DNA from: Pictodentalium vernedei
Lineage: Eukaryota; Mollusca; Scaphopoda; Dentaliida; Dentaliidae
DNA length: 64,000 bases
Assembly (NCBI GenBank): GCA_031216915.1
Contig: CM062297.1
Span: 833,233,337-833,297,336 of the forward strand
Direction of reading: 5' to 3'
Below are positions 12,368-22,207 of the stretch, in pieces. Below the pieces are notes generated by a model, which did not search any database, was not told the DNA's origin, and saw only the letters and a program-made list of their open reading frames with translations. The position numbers were made by a program, and so were the translations under genes. Each line of letters starts with the position of its first letter. Position 1 is the first letter of the stretch.

Positions 12368-14294
12368 TTGTCGATTACGGACGACCCTTGGGTTCGTGGG
12401 GTGATTTCAGAAGGGCTAAAACTGTCTTACAAAAGAAAACCTCCGTTAACTCGAAGTCCAAGATGGACTCAGCTTCCGTCAGATCCTCAGAAGAGAAGTT
12501 TGCTTCTATTAGAAGTCCAATCTCTTCTGCAGAAGAACGCGATAGAGGTTGTAGAAAACCAGGAATCTCCAGGTTTCTACAGCCATCTGTTTCTGGTTCC
12601 GAAACCAGACGGCTCGTTTCGTCCAGTCATAGATCTGAGCTGGATAAACAAGCTGATCGTGGCTCCAAAATTTTATATGGAGACCATTCGATCGGTCAGA
12701 GCGAGCATTCGAGTGAACAACTATGCTATGAGCATAGATCTCAAGGATGCGTACATTCACGTAATGGTACATCCGGCATTCAGAAAGTATCTCCGCTTCG
12801 CTGTCCTAGGAGTCGTTTATCAGTTCCGAGCGATGTGCTTCGGTCTGAATCTAGTACCCTGGGCTTTCACTCGAATAATGAACTCGGTAATGACTCATTT
12901 CCGAGCTCATTTGTCTGCGTTAACGTTGGCCTACCTGGACGACATTCTTCAGAGGTCCGGCAATGAGTTAATCTTCAGAACGATGTTCAGAATCTGCTTC
13001 AACTGCTCCGACGTCTCGGTTTTATAATAAATGAGAAAAAGTCGGATCTGGTTTCGTCCAAGTCATTCACCCACCTGGGAATGAGCTTCGAGATGCACAA
13101 CAATCTTGTTCGTCTGCTGTTAACTAGAGCAAAATTAATCATTTGTTATGCTCTCTTTTGTCTTCACTCCGACAAAGTTAAGGCGAGAGAATTCATGCGA
13201 CTGATAGGTTTGTGCGGAGCCACCGCAGATTTTATTCCGATGGGCCGACTACATACTCGGCCACTCCAAATCTTTCTGACTCAGAATTGGAGTGTCAAGA
13301 TTCATTCGCTCGATACGAACATCGTCTTGTCGAATCAAGTCAAACAAGAGATTCAGACTTGGGCAGATATTCAGTGGTTAACTCAGGGAGTTCCACTGCA
13401 ATCGCTGGATCCGAGTTTTACAATTATGACGGATGCCAGTCAAACAGGTTGGGGCGCAACCTTGAGCCCAATGGATTCGAATTTCCAGGGTCTTTGGGAT
13501 CCGCAGTTCCTAAACAAGCACATAAACATCAAAGAATTGATGTCAATTTGGCTTGTGCTGCGTCATTAGATGAACATTATTCAGAATGCACATGTGCAAA
13601 TTCTGTCCGACAATTCGACGGTTGTAGCGTATATTCGGAACCAGGGAGGCACTCATTCCATTCCGTTATTCAACCTTACGGAAAGAATCCTTCTGTTTGT
13701 CCTAGAGCATCAAGTTCTACTATCGGTCCGTCATATTCCGGGTCGTCTGAATGTTTTGGCAGATCCCTTTCTTGGAGGGGTCGCATGTTACCGTCAGAAT
13801 AGACTCTCAACAAACAAGTTTTCAATCAGATTTGCTACCAATGGGACCGTCCAATGATAGACTTATTTGCGACGCATCTCAACAATGAGTTACAGACGTA
13901 TGTGTCGCCGTGTCCAGATCCTCGAGCGTTTGCAGTAGACGCTCACTCGATCTCTTGGGACGGAATGATAGGATATGCGTATCCTCCAGCACCATTGATT
14001 CAGCAGATATTGCTCAAGATAAAGCAATCTCACTGCAAAATTCTGTTGGTAGCATCTCTGTCATCCCAGAGACCATGGATAAATCTACTCAGGTGTCTGC
14101 TGTGGGACATGCCGCGGAAGCTTCCTCCACGAGAGGATCTTCTTTCGCAGGGGAAATTGCTCACACTGCATCACAACCCGCAAGGTCTCAACCTTCACGT
14201 ATTTCCGTTGTGCGGTCCTTCTTGCACGGCAAGCAATTTACAGGACGAGCAGTGGACGCAATTTCTAACTGTAGGAGAACCTCCTCTTCGCTAA
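12368..14294 (+). pseudogene. Reverse transcriptase / RNase H region of DIRS copy B
   Basis: The encoded sequence has reverse transcriptase motifs (LVPKPDGSFRPVIDLSWINK, SIDLKDAYIHV, CFGLN and the YLDD catalytic box), then RNase H motifs (MTDASQTGWG, LSDNSTVVAYIRNQGG, HIPGRLNVLAD), then a segment starting MIDLFATHLNN with a downstream YAYPPAPLIQQ. The last occupies the place of the methyltransferase-like domain in DIRS kin. Part of a broken element with several breaks. Confidence 0.8.
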
Positions 14295-14322
14295 ATTATG
14301 CTGCTAAGTAGAAGGTTTCTAT

Positions 14323-15249
14323 ATGTGGTGTAGGGATCATTCTGTTGATATTTTTGATCCCTCCATTCCCGACATTGCTAATTTTCTAGTCTGCCTATTT
14401 GATGAGATCAAACTGCAGCCTGTTACCCTTAAGGGTTATAGGTCTATGCTATCTGATACCTATGCACATCATGATAGTTTGCAGATTGGATCTAATGTCT
14501 CTTTATCTAAGTTAGTGAAAAACTTTTTGATAAATAGACCTAGAACCCTTAGATTAATTCCTAAGTGGAATTTAGCTTGGGTTCTTCTGAAGCTAAAAGA
14601 AGCGCCATTTGAGCCTCTTGACACGGTGGACTTCAAATTCTTATCTTATAAGACAGCTTTCCTCTTAGCCTTCTCTTCGGCTAGAAGAGTTAGTGAGCTT
14701 CATGCACTATCTGTTGATGATTCTCACTATCGTAGTGCAGGTAATACTATTACCTTGACCACTAATGTTGGATTTTTGGCTAAGAATCAGGCTCCTAATA
14801 AGTATCCGGAACCTATTGTTATTAAGGCTCTTCCGTCTTCAGACAGGCATAGGCCTTTACTCTGTCCTGTTAGAGCTATACGTATTTACAAACGTAGATC
14901 TGAGTTTATCAGAAAGGGACATAAACGTTTCTTTCTGTCTCTGCTGCCTAATAGAGGGGACATTACGGTCCATTCTATTGCAAGGTGGATTCAATTAACT
15001 AACCGTACTGCTTATGATAAATTATCTACAACTCAGCAGTCTGTGCTTAAGATTTCGGCGCCTGAAGTAAGAGCGCTATCTACATCTTGGACTTATGCTA
15101 ATAGTGTTGCTATTACCGATTTGATGAAGGCTGCATATTGGTCTCAGCCTTCCACATTCACAAGTTTTTATCTTAGAAATATTGAGTCCATTTCTGGCGA
15201 CCTGCATTGTTTAGGTCCGTTATCTGTTGCTCAGAATGTCGTCCACTAA
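14323..15249 (+). pseudogene. Tyrosine recombinase region of DIRS copy B
   Basis: About 300 residues in one frame. The sequence matches the phage-integrase/DIRS recombinase pattern: an Arg in SSARRVSEL, a second box around EVRALSTSW, and a terminal Tyr in FTSFYLRNIE. Members of this family join the element to DNA by strand exchange, which explains the absence of target-site duplications here. The neighbouring RT/RNase H lies upstream, the usual DIRS order. It belongs to a fossil copy and its activity is not claimed. Confidence 0.8.
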
Positions 15250-15299
15250 ACAGTTGCAGCTATAGTTATGCAGGCTTTCTGTTCCGGCAGCGACTCTGT

Positions 15300-15370
15300 C
15301 CTGCTTCCTTCTTTGCTCTGGGGTATTTGACCCAGGGCAAGGGGAGGGGGTGGGGGGGATGGTGTTCCCT
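15300..15370 (+). other. Conserved stem-loop plus G tract after the recombinase (copy B)
   Basis: 'tgctctggggtatttgaccc' followed by 'agggcaagg' can fold as a short stem, followed by a G-rich run. The same arrangement lies after the recombinase in copies A (8548-8602), D (44,400-44,450) and C (minus strand, about 54,430-54,480). Its function is unknown; a 3' RNA signal is possible. Confidence 0.45.
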
Positions 15371-15815
15371 TAGGTCACCTGCTTTATAGTGAAAAGCAAG
15401 GGAATACCTCCTCTGGAGTCAGTAATTCCGAGTCGGTACCGGGATGGTTTTGAAGTGTAAAGCTAATGTTTATCTCATTCATGTAATATTTTTAAAGTGT
15501 AGCTCGGTGTGAAGCAATTGTATATGTCACGTGTCATACGGGCGTTAATATACAATCCTCGGACACTTTTAATGAGTATAAAGAGTCTCATTTCTCTGGA
15601 CTTCCTTTATTTATTGGCTTTCCTTTTAAGAAATTATTATAACGTGTTATACTGGATGTTAATAGAGATCATTGATGTTATTGTGCTCAATTACAGAATG
15701 ATATTGTGTCTTTCTTTTTTGATACAAACAAGAAAGATACATGTAAAACCTGTTCTCCTCTTCTCCTTGAGGGGATAATTCTGTTTACATGTAATTGAGC
15801 CTATTGGATTTTCCC

Positions 15816-16153
15816 TTCCCGACTTTTTTTAAATAAGAGGCTCTGATAACAATTCTCATATGTGGCTTGTCATGGCTCTGCGTAATGGCGTGTGACATTT
15901 CTAAATCCCGCACTTTCCGGTCTCGGTTCTGGTCTGGTGTTGGGAAATCTCCTTGCCGACTTGAATAATGAGTTCTTTGACAATCATGATATTCTAAAAG
16001 TTATACAGGAAATCATTGGGCAATTGTTAGCTTCGTCGGCTGCTGGCTCTGAGTCTATGCCTCACTGGTCAGAAATTATTTTCCGACAGAATGTGTAAAT
16101 TTTCGACAGAGATGTTTATTGGGATCACGGTTCGCCACCGTCGCACACCCACC

Positions 16154-16185
<32 letters not shown>

Positions 16186-16209
16186 GGGCAGAGTTTCCCA
16201 GTCCTCAAT
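15816..16209 (+). other. Unassigned region with a 68-codon open frame (15,892-16,098)
   Basis: The frame encodes an amphipathic-looking segment (LADLNNEFFDN, DILKVIQEIIGQLLASS). It has the feel of protein-coding sequence, but no clear splice acceptor or relative was recognised. It faintly recalls the gag-like segment of the DIRS copies (a D-[IL]-L-x-x-[IL] spacing followed by AS), so it may be a scrap of another mobile element. A run of 24 Gs at 16,165-16,188 closes the region. Confidence 0.3.
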
Positions 16210-16300
16210 ATGGCTACAGCAACTAATTCCAGGCCTTCGTGGTGCTCTATTACTTTTGGCTTCCATGTCAGAATGTTAGGAAGCAAATGGATAGTTGCAG
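16210..16300 (+). CDS. Candidate first coding exon of ARM-like gene
   Basis: An ATG at 16,210 opens 30 codons (MATATNSRPSW ... GSKWIVA) and one further base before a good splice donor, 'gcag|gtaggtaa'. The exon ends in phase 1, and the next candidate exon (21,448) starts with the two bases needed to complete a Val codon. Joined, the reading 'WIVAVLCVN' has the A-x-L spacing typical of an ARM helix. No promoter was identified, and an alternative is that this is an internal exon starting after 'tttcccag' at 16,199-16,200. This is the weakest exon of the set. Confidence 0.35.
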
Positions 16301-16750
16301 GTAGGTAATTGTCGGGTTATTTCTTGTAATTAGACACCCTTAATGTTTCAATGATTTTTCACTCAAAACGTAAAATGACACTTAACGCCTGCACTATACA
16401 ATCTAAAAGCGCATATTTTTCTGAATATATTACAAATTACAACAAATCATTTGAATTCGTATTCTATCAGCAAGGACTGATTAAGTAATACTAAATATTT
16501 AAAAGAAACGCGAATACCAATGTTTGCAGGTTTTACTGAAAATTTTGATTTCAAATTATGTACAGCATTCACTGAAGTTGAGGTCGCCGGGTGCAAAATG
16601 ATCAATGTTTTTCAGACCTGTTTCCTAGCATAAACGCCCGAGATGTAGAGTCCAACTAATGGGTGTTTGTGTTGGGTGGGGGTTGGGCAGTCACGTCGGA
16701 TAGTTTTACAGGTGGCAGAAGAGCCTCAACATCCAAATTCTGAATTACGA
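16301..16750. other. Intron sequence, nothing recognised
   Basis: A+T-rich sequence following the candidate donor. No repeat family or open frame stands out. Confidence 0.4.
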
Positions 16751-18200
16751 CCACTTTAACCCGTCTCGTAGTACAGTTTCGTCAGATCAAAGTGGCGATC
16801 GAAAGAAAGAGGTTTGGTTTTTGATAAACATTTTCAGTCCCAACTGGACCAAAAAATTTCCAGGTAACAAAAAAATATTTTTTTGTCTCAAAATTGACCA
16901 AAACGCATAGAAAACCAAAAAAAAAAATCTGATTTTTGTTCAAAAGTTTCCAAGTCCGAACCGGAGTGGTAGTTCTCCAGCCATCAGAAGCCAAGTGGAA
17001 TAAAACCCTATTCCCATGGGATGGGGAAGGTTTAAAGAGACCGCGAATGTTGCCATTTCAACCACGGAAGCCTTATACGATTCAAGAACGTCGATTATTC
17101 TCATGCTAAAATGAGGGTGTACGGACCGTTAGGAGGCCGAGAGTGTACATCTGGCGACCACCCGAAGCCAAATGCAACAGGATTGTGCTTCCACACCGGG
17201 GAATCTTTTTATCTATATACGGGCTACAGATTTTCAATCACCACCGCTTTTAACCCACTCCGGTAGCAAAGTATAATGAGGTCATAGTACCTGTCCGAAG
17301 ACCCGACCAAAAACTTCCAGGTAAAAAAACAATTTTTGTCGTCTCAAACTTGACCAAAACGCGTAGAAAACCAAAAAAAAAAAATCCCATTTTTGTTGAA
17401 AATTTTCCAAGTCCGAACCGGAGTGGTAGTTTTCCAGCCATCAGAACCCAAGTGAAATAAAATCCTATTCCCATGGGGTGGGGGAACGGTTTAAAGAGGC
17501 GGTGAATGTTGCCATTTCAACCACGGAAGCCTTATATGATTCAAGAACGTCGAGTATTTTCATGCCAAAAAGAGGGTGTTCGCATGGCTGAGAGGCCGAG
17601 AGTGTACATTTGGTGACCGCCCGAATCCAAATGCAACAAGGTTGTGCTTCCACACTATGGGGAATCTTCTTGTCTATATACGGGCTACACATTTTTCAAT
17701 CACCACCGCTTTTAACCCACTCCGGTAGTAAAGTAAAATCAGGTCGTAGTAGCTGACCGAAGACCGGACGAAAAACTTCCAGATAAAGAATTTTTTTTCG
17801 TTTCAAAATTGACCAAAACGCACAGAAAACCGAAAAAAAAATTCTGATTTTTGTTCAAAATTTTTCAAGTCTGAACTGGAGCGGTAGTTCTCCAGCCATC
17901 AGAAGCCAAGTGAAATAAAACCCTATTCCCCTGGGGAGGGGAAAGGTTTAAAGAGACCGTGAATGTTGCCATTTCAATCACAGAAACCTTATACGATTCA
18001 AGAACGCCGAGTATTCCCATGCCGAAAGGAGGGTGTACGGACCGTTGAGAGGCCGAGAGTGTATTTTGGCGACCGCCCTAAGCCAAACTCAACAAAATTG
18101 TGCTTCCAAACTACGGGGAATCTTTTTACCTATATATGGGCTGCACATTCTCAATCACCGCCGCTTTTAACCCACTCCGGTAGTACACTATAATTAGGTC
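16750..18200 (+). repeat. Long-unit tandem repeat (~455-495 bp x 3)
   Basis: Three imperfect copies. Each unit contains an A-rich stretch with 'ttgaccaaaacgc', then 'ccggagtggtag', a 'cccatgggg'-like box, 'gaatgttgccatttcaa', 'ttcaagaacg', and 'ctatatacgggctacac', ending 'taacccactccggtag' (near 17,251, 17,712 and 18,168; a degenerate first one is near 16,757). No coding potential was seen. The family is not recognised. Confidence 0.75.
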
Positions 18201-18510
18201 AAAGTACCAGTCTGAAGACCAATTTTCGTTTTTTGGTGGTGTAGTGTAAAAAAAAAAAAAAAAATTTTTTTCGTCTCAAAATTGAACAAAACACATAAAA
18301 AACAAAAACAAAAATTTCCGAATTTTGGTCGAAAATTTCGGAAGTCCGAACCGGACCGAAAATTTTCAGTGTAAAAAAAAAAATTTTTTCATCTCAAAAT
18401 TGAACAAAACGCATAAAAAACGAAAAAAAAAATTTCGATTTTTTGGCCGCCATTTTGGATTAACGAAAAATCGAAACGAAATTCTTTCGATTTTTTTTAT
18501 AAAGCGGTAT
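18201..18510 (+). repeat. A+T-rich degenerate extension of the long-unit repeat
   Basis: Two shorter echoes of the unit's A-rich segment ('ctcaaaattgaacaaaac', 'gcataaaaaac') with long A and T runs. Low complexity makes the borders uncertain. Confidence 0.5.
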
Positions 18511-18910
18511 CACTGCCTTCAATTTGGAACCCTTTTAGAGGGCTCATTATATTTAAATCTCGATATTTCAATCCAAAATGGCCGATTTTCGAGATAACTT
18601 TCCGTTTTTTGTGAAAAATTTTGGCAGAAAACATAAAAAATGGAAAAAAATACCGATTATATTTGTTTTAGACAAGAGTAATTCTGACAAGTCTGTCAAA
18701 AAATTAAGTCGATAGCTTTTTTCTTTCATGAGATATTGGCCTACGAAGCTTTGGGCGTTTTGGGGCGTTTTTGCCCACCAAGAAACATTTTCCCCCAAAT
18801 ACTAATGGTTTTATTTATTAGAACTCATGGCGTCATTGATCGTGCAAAGTTTGAAAAAAAATCTTAAAGACCGTTTTCGGGAAAACTCTTTCCCCGATGT
18901 GTTGGAAAAA

Positions 18911-18911
<1 letters not shown>

Positions 18912-18942
<31 letters not shown>
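18912..18942. repeat. Poly(A) run, 31 bases
   Basis: Uninterrupted A tract. No LINE or SINE body was recognised directly upstream, so it is reported as a mononucleotide repeat. Confidence 0.9.
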
Positions 18943-18944
<2 letters not shown>

Positions 18945-18955
18945 ATAATAACCTT

Positions 18956-19108
18956 GGCAATAACAAATAGATTTTCCTTTCAGGAAAATCCAAATAACAG
19001 GTCACATTTGTACTAGAGGCATGATAAATGGTTTTGTGCTGGGAAATTATATTCAATTAACAGGGTTATTCAATTAGGAGATATCCAATTAAGTGGGATC
19101 CACTGTAT
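18956..19108 (-). mobile_element. Partial MITE of the CAGTGGAnCCC family
   Basis: Read on the minus strand it begins 'tacagtggatcccacttaat' and continues 'ggatatctcc', 'aaccctgttaattgaatata' and 'tttcccagcac'. The same start recurs at 51,503 and, more diverged, at 63,891 and 29,862. Only one end is present. The TIR start and flanking TA suggest Tc1/mariner ancestry, which is inference. Confidence 0.6.
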
Positions 19109-19800
19109 TATCAAATTTGTCGAGTTGCCAATAATAATCTCTGATTAGTCAATAATCATATTGGTTGAGCCCTAATTTAATGGATATAGTTAACTCCTGA
19201 AAAGTAAAATCACATTCAGTCCATACATAATGATACATTACCATGACAGTGGAAACTGGTTTATCATCATGAATGAACACTCCAGCATATCTTTTCCCAA
19301 ATTTAAACTGATACCCACCAAGCACACACACGTTAAAAAATAAAATGCTAAAAACCAAGATTGTGAGCAGTACTCAGAGAGCACTTATGATCAGAATATG
19401 CAGGGTGGCACATGGTGCATATGCACAAAGAATGATGAAATCTGAAGATTACCTGGTTCATGACATTTCTCAAATCACAGATTGTGCACTTCAGAAATTT
19501 TTAACTAGTTTGAAGTTGATAACTATGATCTGAGTTACAAATTGGCACAGAGCCAAATCATGATGATTGAGGCCTGTCTTCAGATGTAGTCAATGAATGG
19601 TGCCATCATTGCATATTATCCTAACTGGAGGTAATGAATGTATAATGTAATGAATCATGCACTTGAAATCCCCCAGTAATCCTCCACTTGTGACACTGGA
19701 AAGACTTATATCATGCTAATTATCAAAATGAATGTGCCCTTTAATTAATATAAACATTGTACTACTTCCTACGTGCTTCCAATATGTGAGGTATTAATGT
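19109..19800. other. Unassigned intronic DNA
   Basis: No feature recognised. Short open frames on both strands have no splice or start context. Confidence 0.4.
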
Positions 19801-20005
19801 AGCATGATAATTATCTTTCCAAACTTTTCCCAATGCTTCCCCGTGGGAACCCCGGGAAGTGATGCAGTGCCTGTTCACTGTGGTAAACAGGCTCTGTTTT
19901 ACTGGTAAAATAGGACCCAGTCACCAATGCTTGGGAGGTGCAAACCCTCTCTAAAATGGGCAACATGGCTTATTAACGCTCACCCCTGGTCTTGAGTTGA
20001 TACTC

Positions 20006-20075
20006 ATGTTGTGGTCATGATTAGTCATTGTGCAAAAATATGTGACCTTAAACACCAATAAATAAATAAATATTT
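20006..20075 (+). mobile_element. SINE 3' tail fragment
   Basis: 'gtggtcatgattagtcattg' followed by 'tgtgaccttaaacaccaata' and an 'aataaataaataaat' end. This matches the 3' tail of the SINEs at 61,807 and 47,917. The head and body are missing. Confidence 0.6.
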
Positions 20076-20307
20076 TCCCAATGCCGAGGACTCAAGTTGG
20101 ATCAATAATAACGTGTTTCACTTCAAACAGAAGCAAGCAGAGTGCAGCTCACCTCCGATTTTCAAAATCAAAATACTGCTTCCCTCACAATGCTTCTAAA
20201 AGTAGTATGAAATCATGAGACATTAACCCTTTACTCAACGAATCAGCCGCATCCACCTGCATAATATGCAAATTCAGCAGCTGAAAGAATATTATTTTTC
20301 AAAAACT

Positions 20308-20396
20308 TTCAACAAAACCATATGATGTGACCCCTCATTGGAACAAGCTCAGCGAGCTTGTTCCAGTGAGGGGTCACATCATATGGTTTTGTTGAA
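20308..20396. mobile_element. Foldback MITE (89 bp near-perfect palindrome)
   Basis: The left arm 'ttcaacaaaaccatatgatg' ... 'ggaacaagctc' is the reverse complement of the right arm, with one mismatch and a 3-4 base loop. Such a structure would form a hairpin in single-stranded DNA or RNA. Family unknown; a degenerate relative of its centre (AGCTC/GAGCT around a 'cattggaa' phrase) lies near 50,755. Confidence 0.7.
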
Positions 20397-20452
20397 ATGT
20401 TTACTATTATTATAGTAAAAGACATCTTTATTCCAAATGTCATGTAATAAAC

Positions 20453-20577
20453 AGAGTAATCAATTTGTTTTGAGCGTTATGGTAAATAATTCATCTCGAG
20501 ATGGGACTGTTTTGTAAATCACGTCCCGTCTCTCGATGAATTATTTACCGTAACACTCAAAACAAATTGATTACTCT
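20453..20577. mobile_element. Second foldback MITE (125 bp)
   Basis: Arms 'agagtaatcaatttgttttg' ... 'cgagatgggac' and the reverse complement ending 'caaattgattactct' enclose about 15 bases. A few mismatches are present. It lies 57 bp from the preceding foldback but has different sequence, so it is a separate insertion. Confidence 0.7.
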
Positions 20578-20947
20578 CTATTTATTCATTGCAAATGTCT
20601 ACTTGAATGATCAATCTTAGGTACAGTATATCTATATTGTTGTTACAACAGCAACACTTCATTCCATTCAAGTTGCAAAATTACCCAAATGGACCCTAAA
20701 ATTCTAACACAGAGGCCAAAATTGATACAGGTCAAAGAAGACCTGGAATATCATAGAACTTGGATGTCATTTGAACAAGCTCAGAAAGCTCGATCTTGTG
20801 ATATCAATATATGTATGCTTTTATTGACAAATGCCACTAAAAGTTTTCTCAAATAAAATTAAATATAATGCATCAGGAGGGTGTGGAATGTAAATTATTT
20901 ATGTGCTGGCTACAAACACAAATCTCCCTGGCAGTCATACTCAAAGG
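20578..20947. other. Unassigned spacer between MITEs
   Basis: A+T-rich DNA. Apart from a short degenerate 'gaacaagctcagaaagctcg' phrase near 20,772 resembling the foldback family, nothing is recognised. Confidence 0.4.
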
Positions 20948-20950
20948 TTA

Positions 20951-21336
20951 GGCCTAAAAAGTTAAAAATCTGTTTCTCAGGTCCTTTTGGCTGCTGCATG
21001 CTCTCTTTTTATAACCAATGCAAATTTGAAAAAATAAAACTTGAATGGCACATATCTGATATTTTACCCAAGTTAATAAAATTGATAAATTTGTCCCTTG
21101 AGTGCAACAAGGCTTTTCAATGCTTTTGCATTCCAAAGCCCTCTTGCACTCAAGGGACAAAATAAACCACCACCCATTCTATTCTGTAGATTATGAGGCC
21201 TAAAAGATTACACAAACCAAGAACATAAACTTTTGATGGTAAAGAAATAATTACAAAAATAAAATAAAAAACTGCCCTCCCACATGTAATTTTACCAAAA
21301 ATGGCCTGAGAAACAGAAGATCTACTTTGTGGGGCC
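20951..21336 (+). mobile_element. Harbinger-like MITE, copy 1
   Basis: A 386-bp element flanked by TTA on both sides (20,948-20,950 and 21,337-21,339). Its ends begin GGCC and share 'atctgtttctcag' in inverted orientation. The centre holds an imperfect foldback ('gtcccttgagtgca' and its complement). A second copy in opposite orientation is at 62,697-63,090. TTA/TAA target duplications and GGCC-type ends fit PIF/Harbinger MITEs. No coding sequence. Confidence 0.7.
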
Positions 21337-21447
21337 TTAACAGGTCTGATATAGATGCTGAAAAAATCCTTAAACCTCAATAAACAAATGAACAAACATG
21401 CTCTGATATGATATCTCTTTGAATATGTGTTTCTATTCTTTTTTCAG

Positions 21448-21546
21448 TCTTGTGTGTAAACATTCCAGTGTATCCAGAAGTGGTATCAGTTGTTATGAAA
21501 AGTGGCTGGATTCCATCATTGATAAAACTATTTATACAAATTAAAG
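21448..21546 (+). CDS. Coding exon, armadillo-repeat-like
   Basis: It is preceded by a strong acceptor (polypyrimidine then 'tttttcag') and followed by a canonical donor ('aaag|gtaagc'). Only one frame is open throughout: two bases, then 32 codons reading LCVNIPVYPEVVSVV-MKSGWIPSLIKLF, then one base. The pattern (a hydrophobic helix, 'VVMKSGWIPSLIKLF') fits the third helix of an ARM repeat, where a Gly precedes 'iP-Li-ll'. ARM proteins are helical scaffolds that bind partner proteins; the partner here cannot be told. Its phases match the exons at 16,210 and 32,214. Confidence 0.6.
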
Positions 21547-22207
21547 GTAAGCATGTGCACTGGACTTTAGTTCCAAAAGAAATATTTTGGAGTTCAAAAA
21601 CTGAACATATGTCAGCATTCATGGTAAGAGCTTGATTATTTCCCACTAAAAAGATGTCTAGATCTTTACGTTTATCGAGGCATTTTTTGCAAGGCTTTAG
21701 CTTTTTGCGTGAGAGTGGCATGGTGGCAGAAAAAGGACTGTTGCAGAGCAGACCTACTCACATGTGAGGCAGGAAGTTAGGTTGTCTGACCTCAAGTTTC
21801 AAGTATGACTTTTTTTCAGCGATGTGCATTTTGCTCCCTGCAAAAATATATTTTAAAAATATCAGAAGGTAATGTTCCCTATGTGAAGTTTTGACATTAA
21901 GATAGATCAAATGTTTTCACCACAAGTCCTCAGAACAGGTAAAGAAGTTACAGAAACATATTTGATAACATTTTCTGACTGATGCTTACAGAATCGTTCA
22001 AACATTGTTATCAGATTTCATCCTGCTGTCTTTGTGCCAAGCTCGGATTATGAACATGGGCATTTTCTTTTTGGACACAAAACATTTTCACATACACATT
22101 AGATTATACTATTATAAAAAAATCAGTACATTTTAACAGCCATATGCATATTGTCTAGAACACTACTACCCTCGAATACATATCAGCCTCTTGTTTTTAT
22201 GATCGCA
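21547..22207 (+). other. Intron sequence, nothing recognised
   Basis: Starts with the donor 'gtaagc'. No repeat was identified before the tandem-repeat element at 22,208. Confidence 0.4.

Larger units (their letters stand above)
2130..15815 (+). mobile_element. DIRS-type tyrosine-recombinase retrotransposon, copy B (interrupted by copy A)
   Basis: Two segments, 2130-2530 and 9474-15815, form one DIRS element; the sequence between is a later DIRS insertion (copy A). The first segment carries the left inverted terminal repeat starting 'taccaatgacccagac' and the non-coding leader. The second carries the rest of the leader, a gag-like region (about 10,160-12,340), reverse transcriptase and RNase H (about 12,368-14,294), a tyrosine recombinase (14,323-15,249) and a G-rich 3' untranslated stretch. 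Similarity to the other copies stops near 15,815, and no right terminal repeat was seen. The element is broken, with several breaks. It is older than copy A, which sits in it, and looks older than copy C. Confidence 0.88.

Noticed and set aside
19149-19358. Minus-strand frame reading GGYQFKFGKRYAGVF
   Set aside because: It looks slightly protein-like and has a possible donor, but no acceptor and no partner exon were found.
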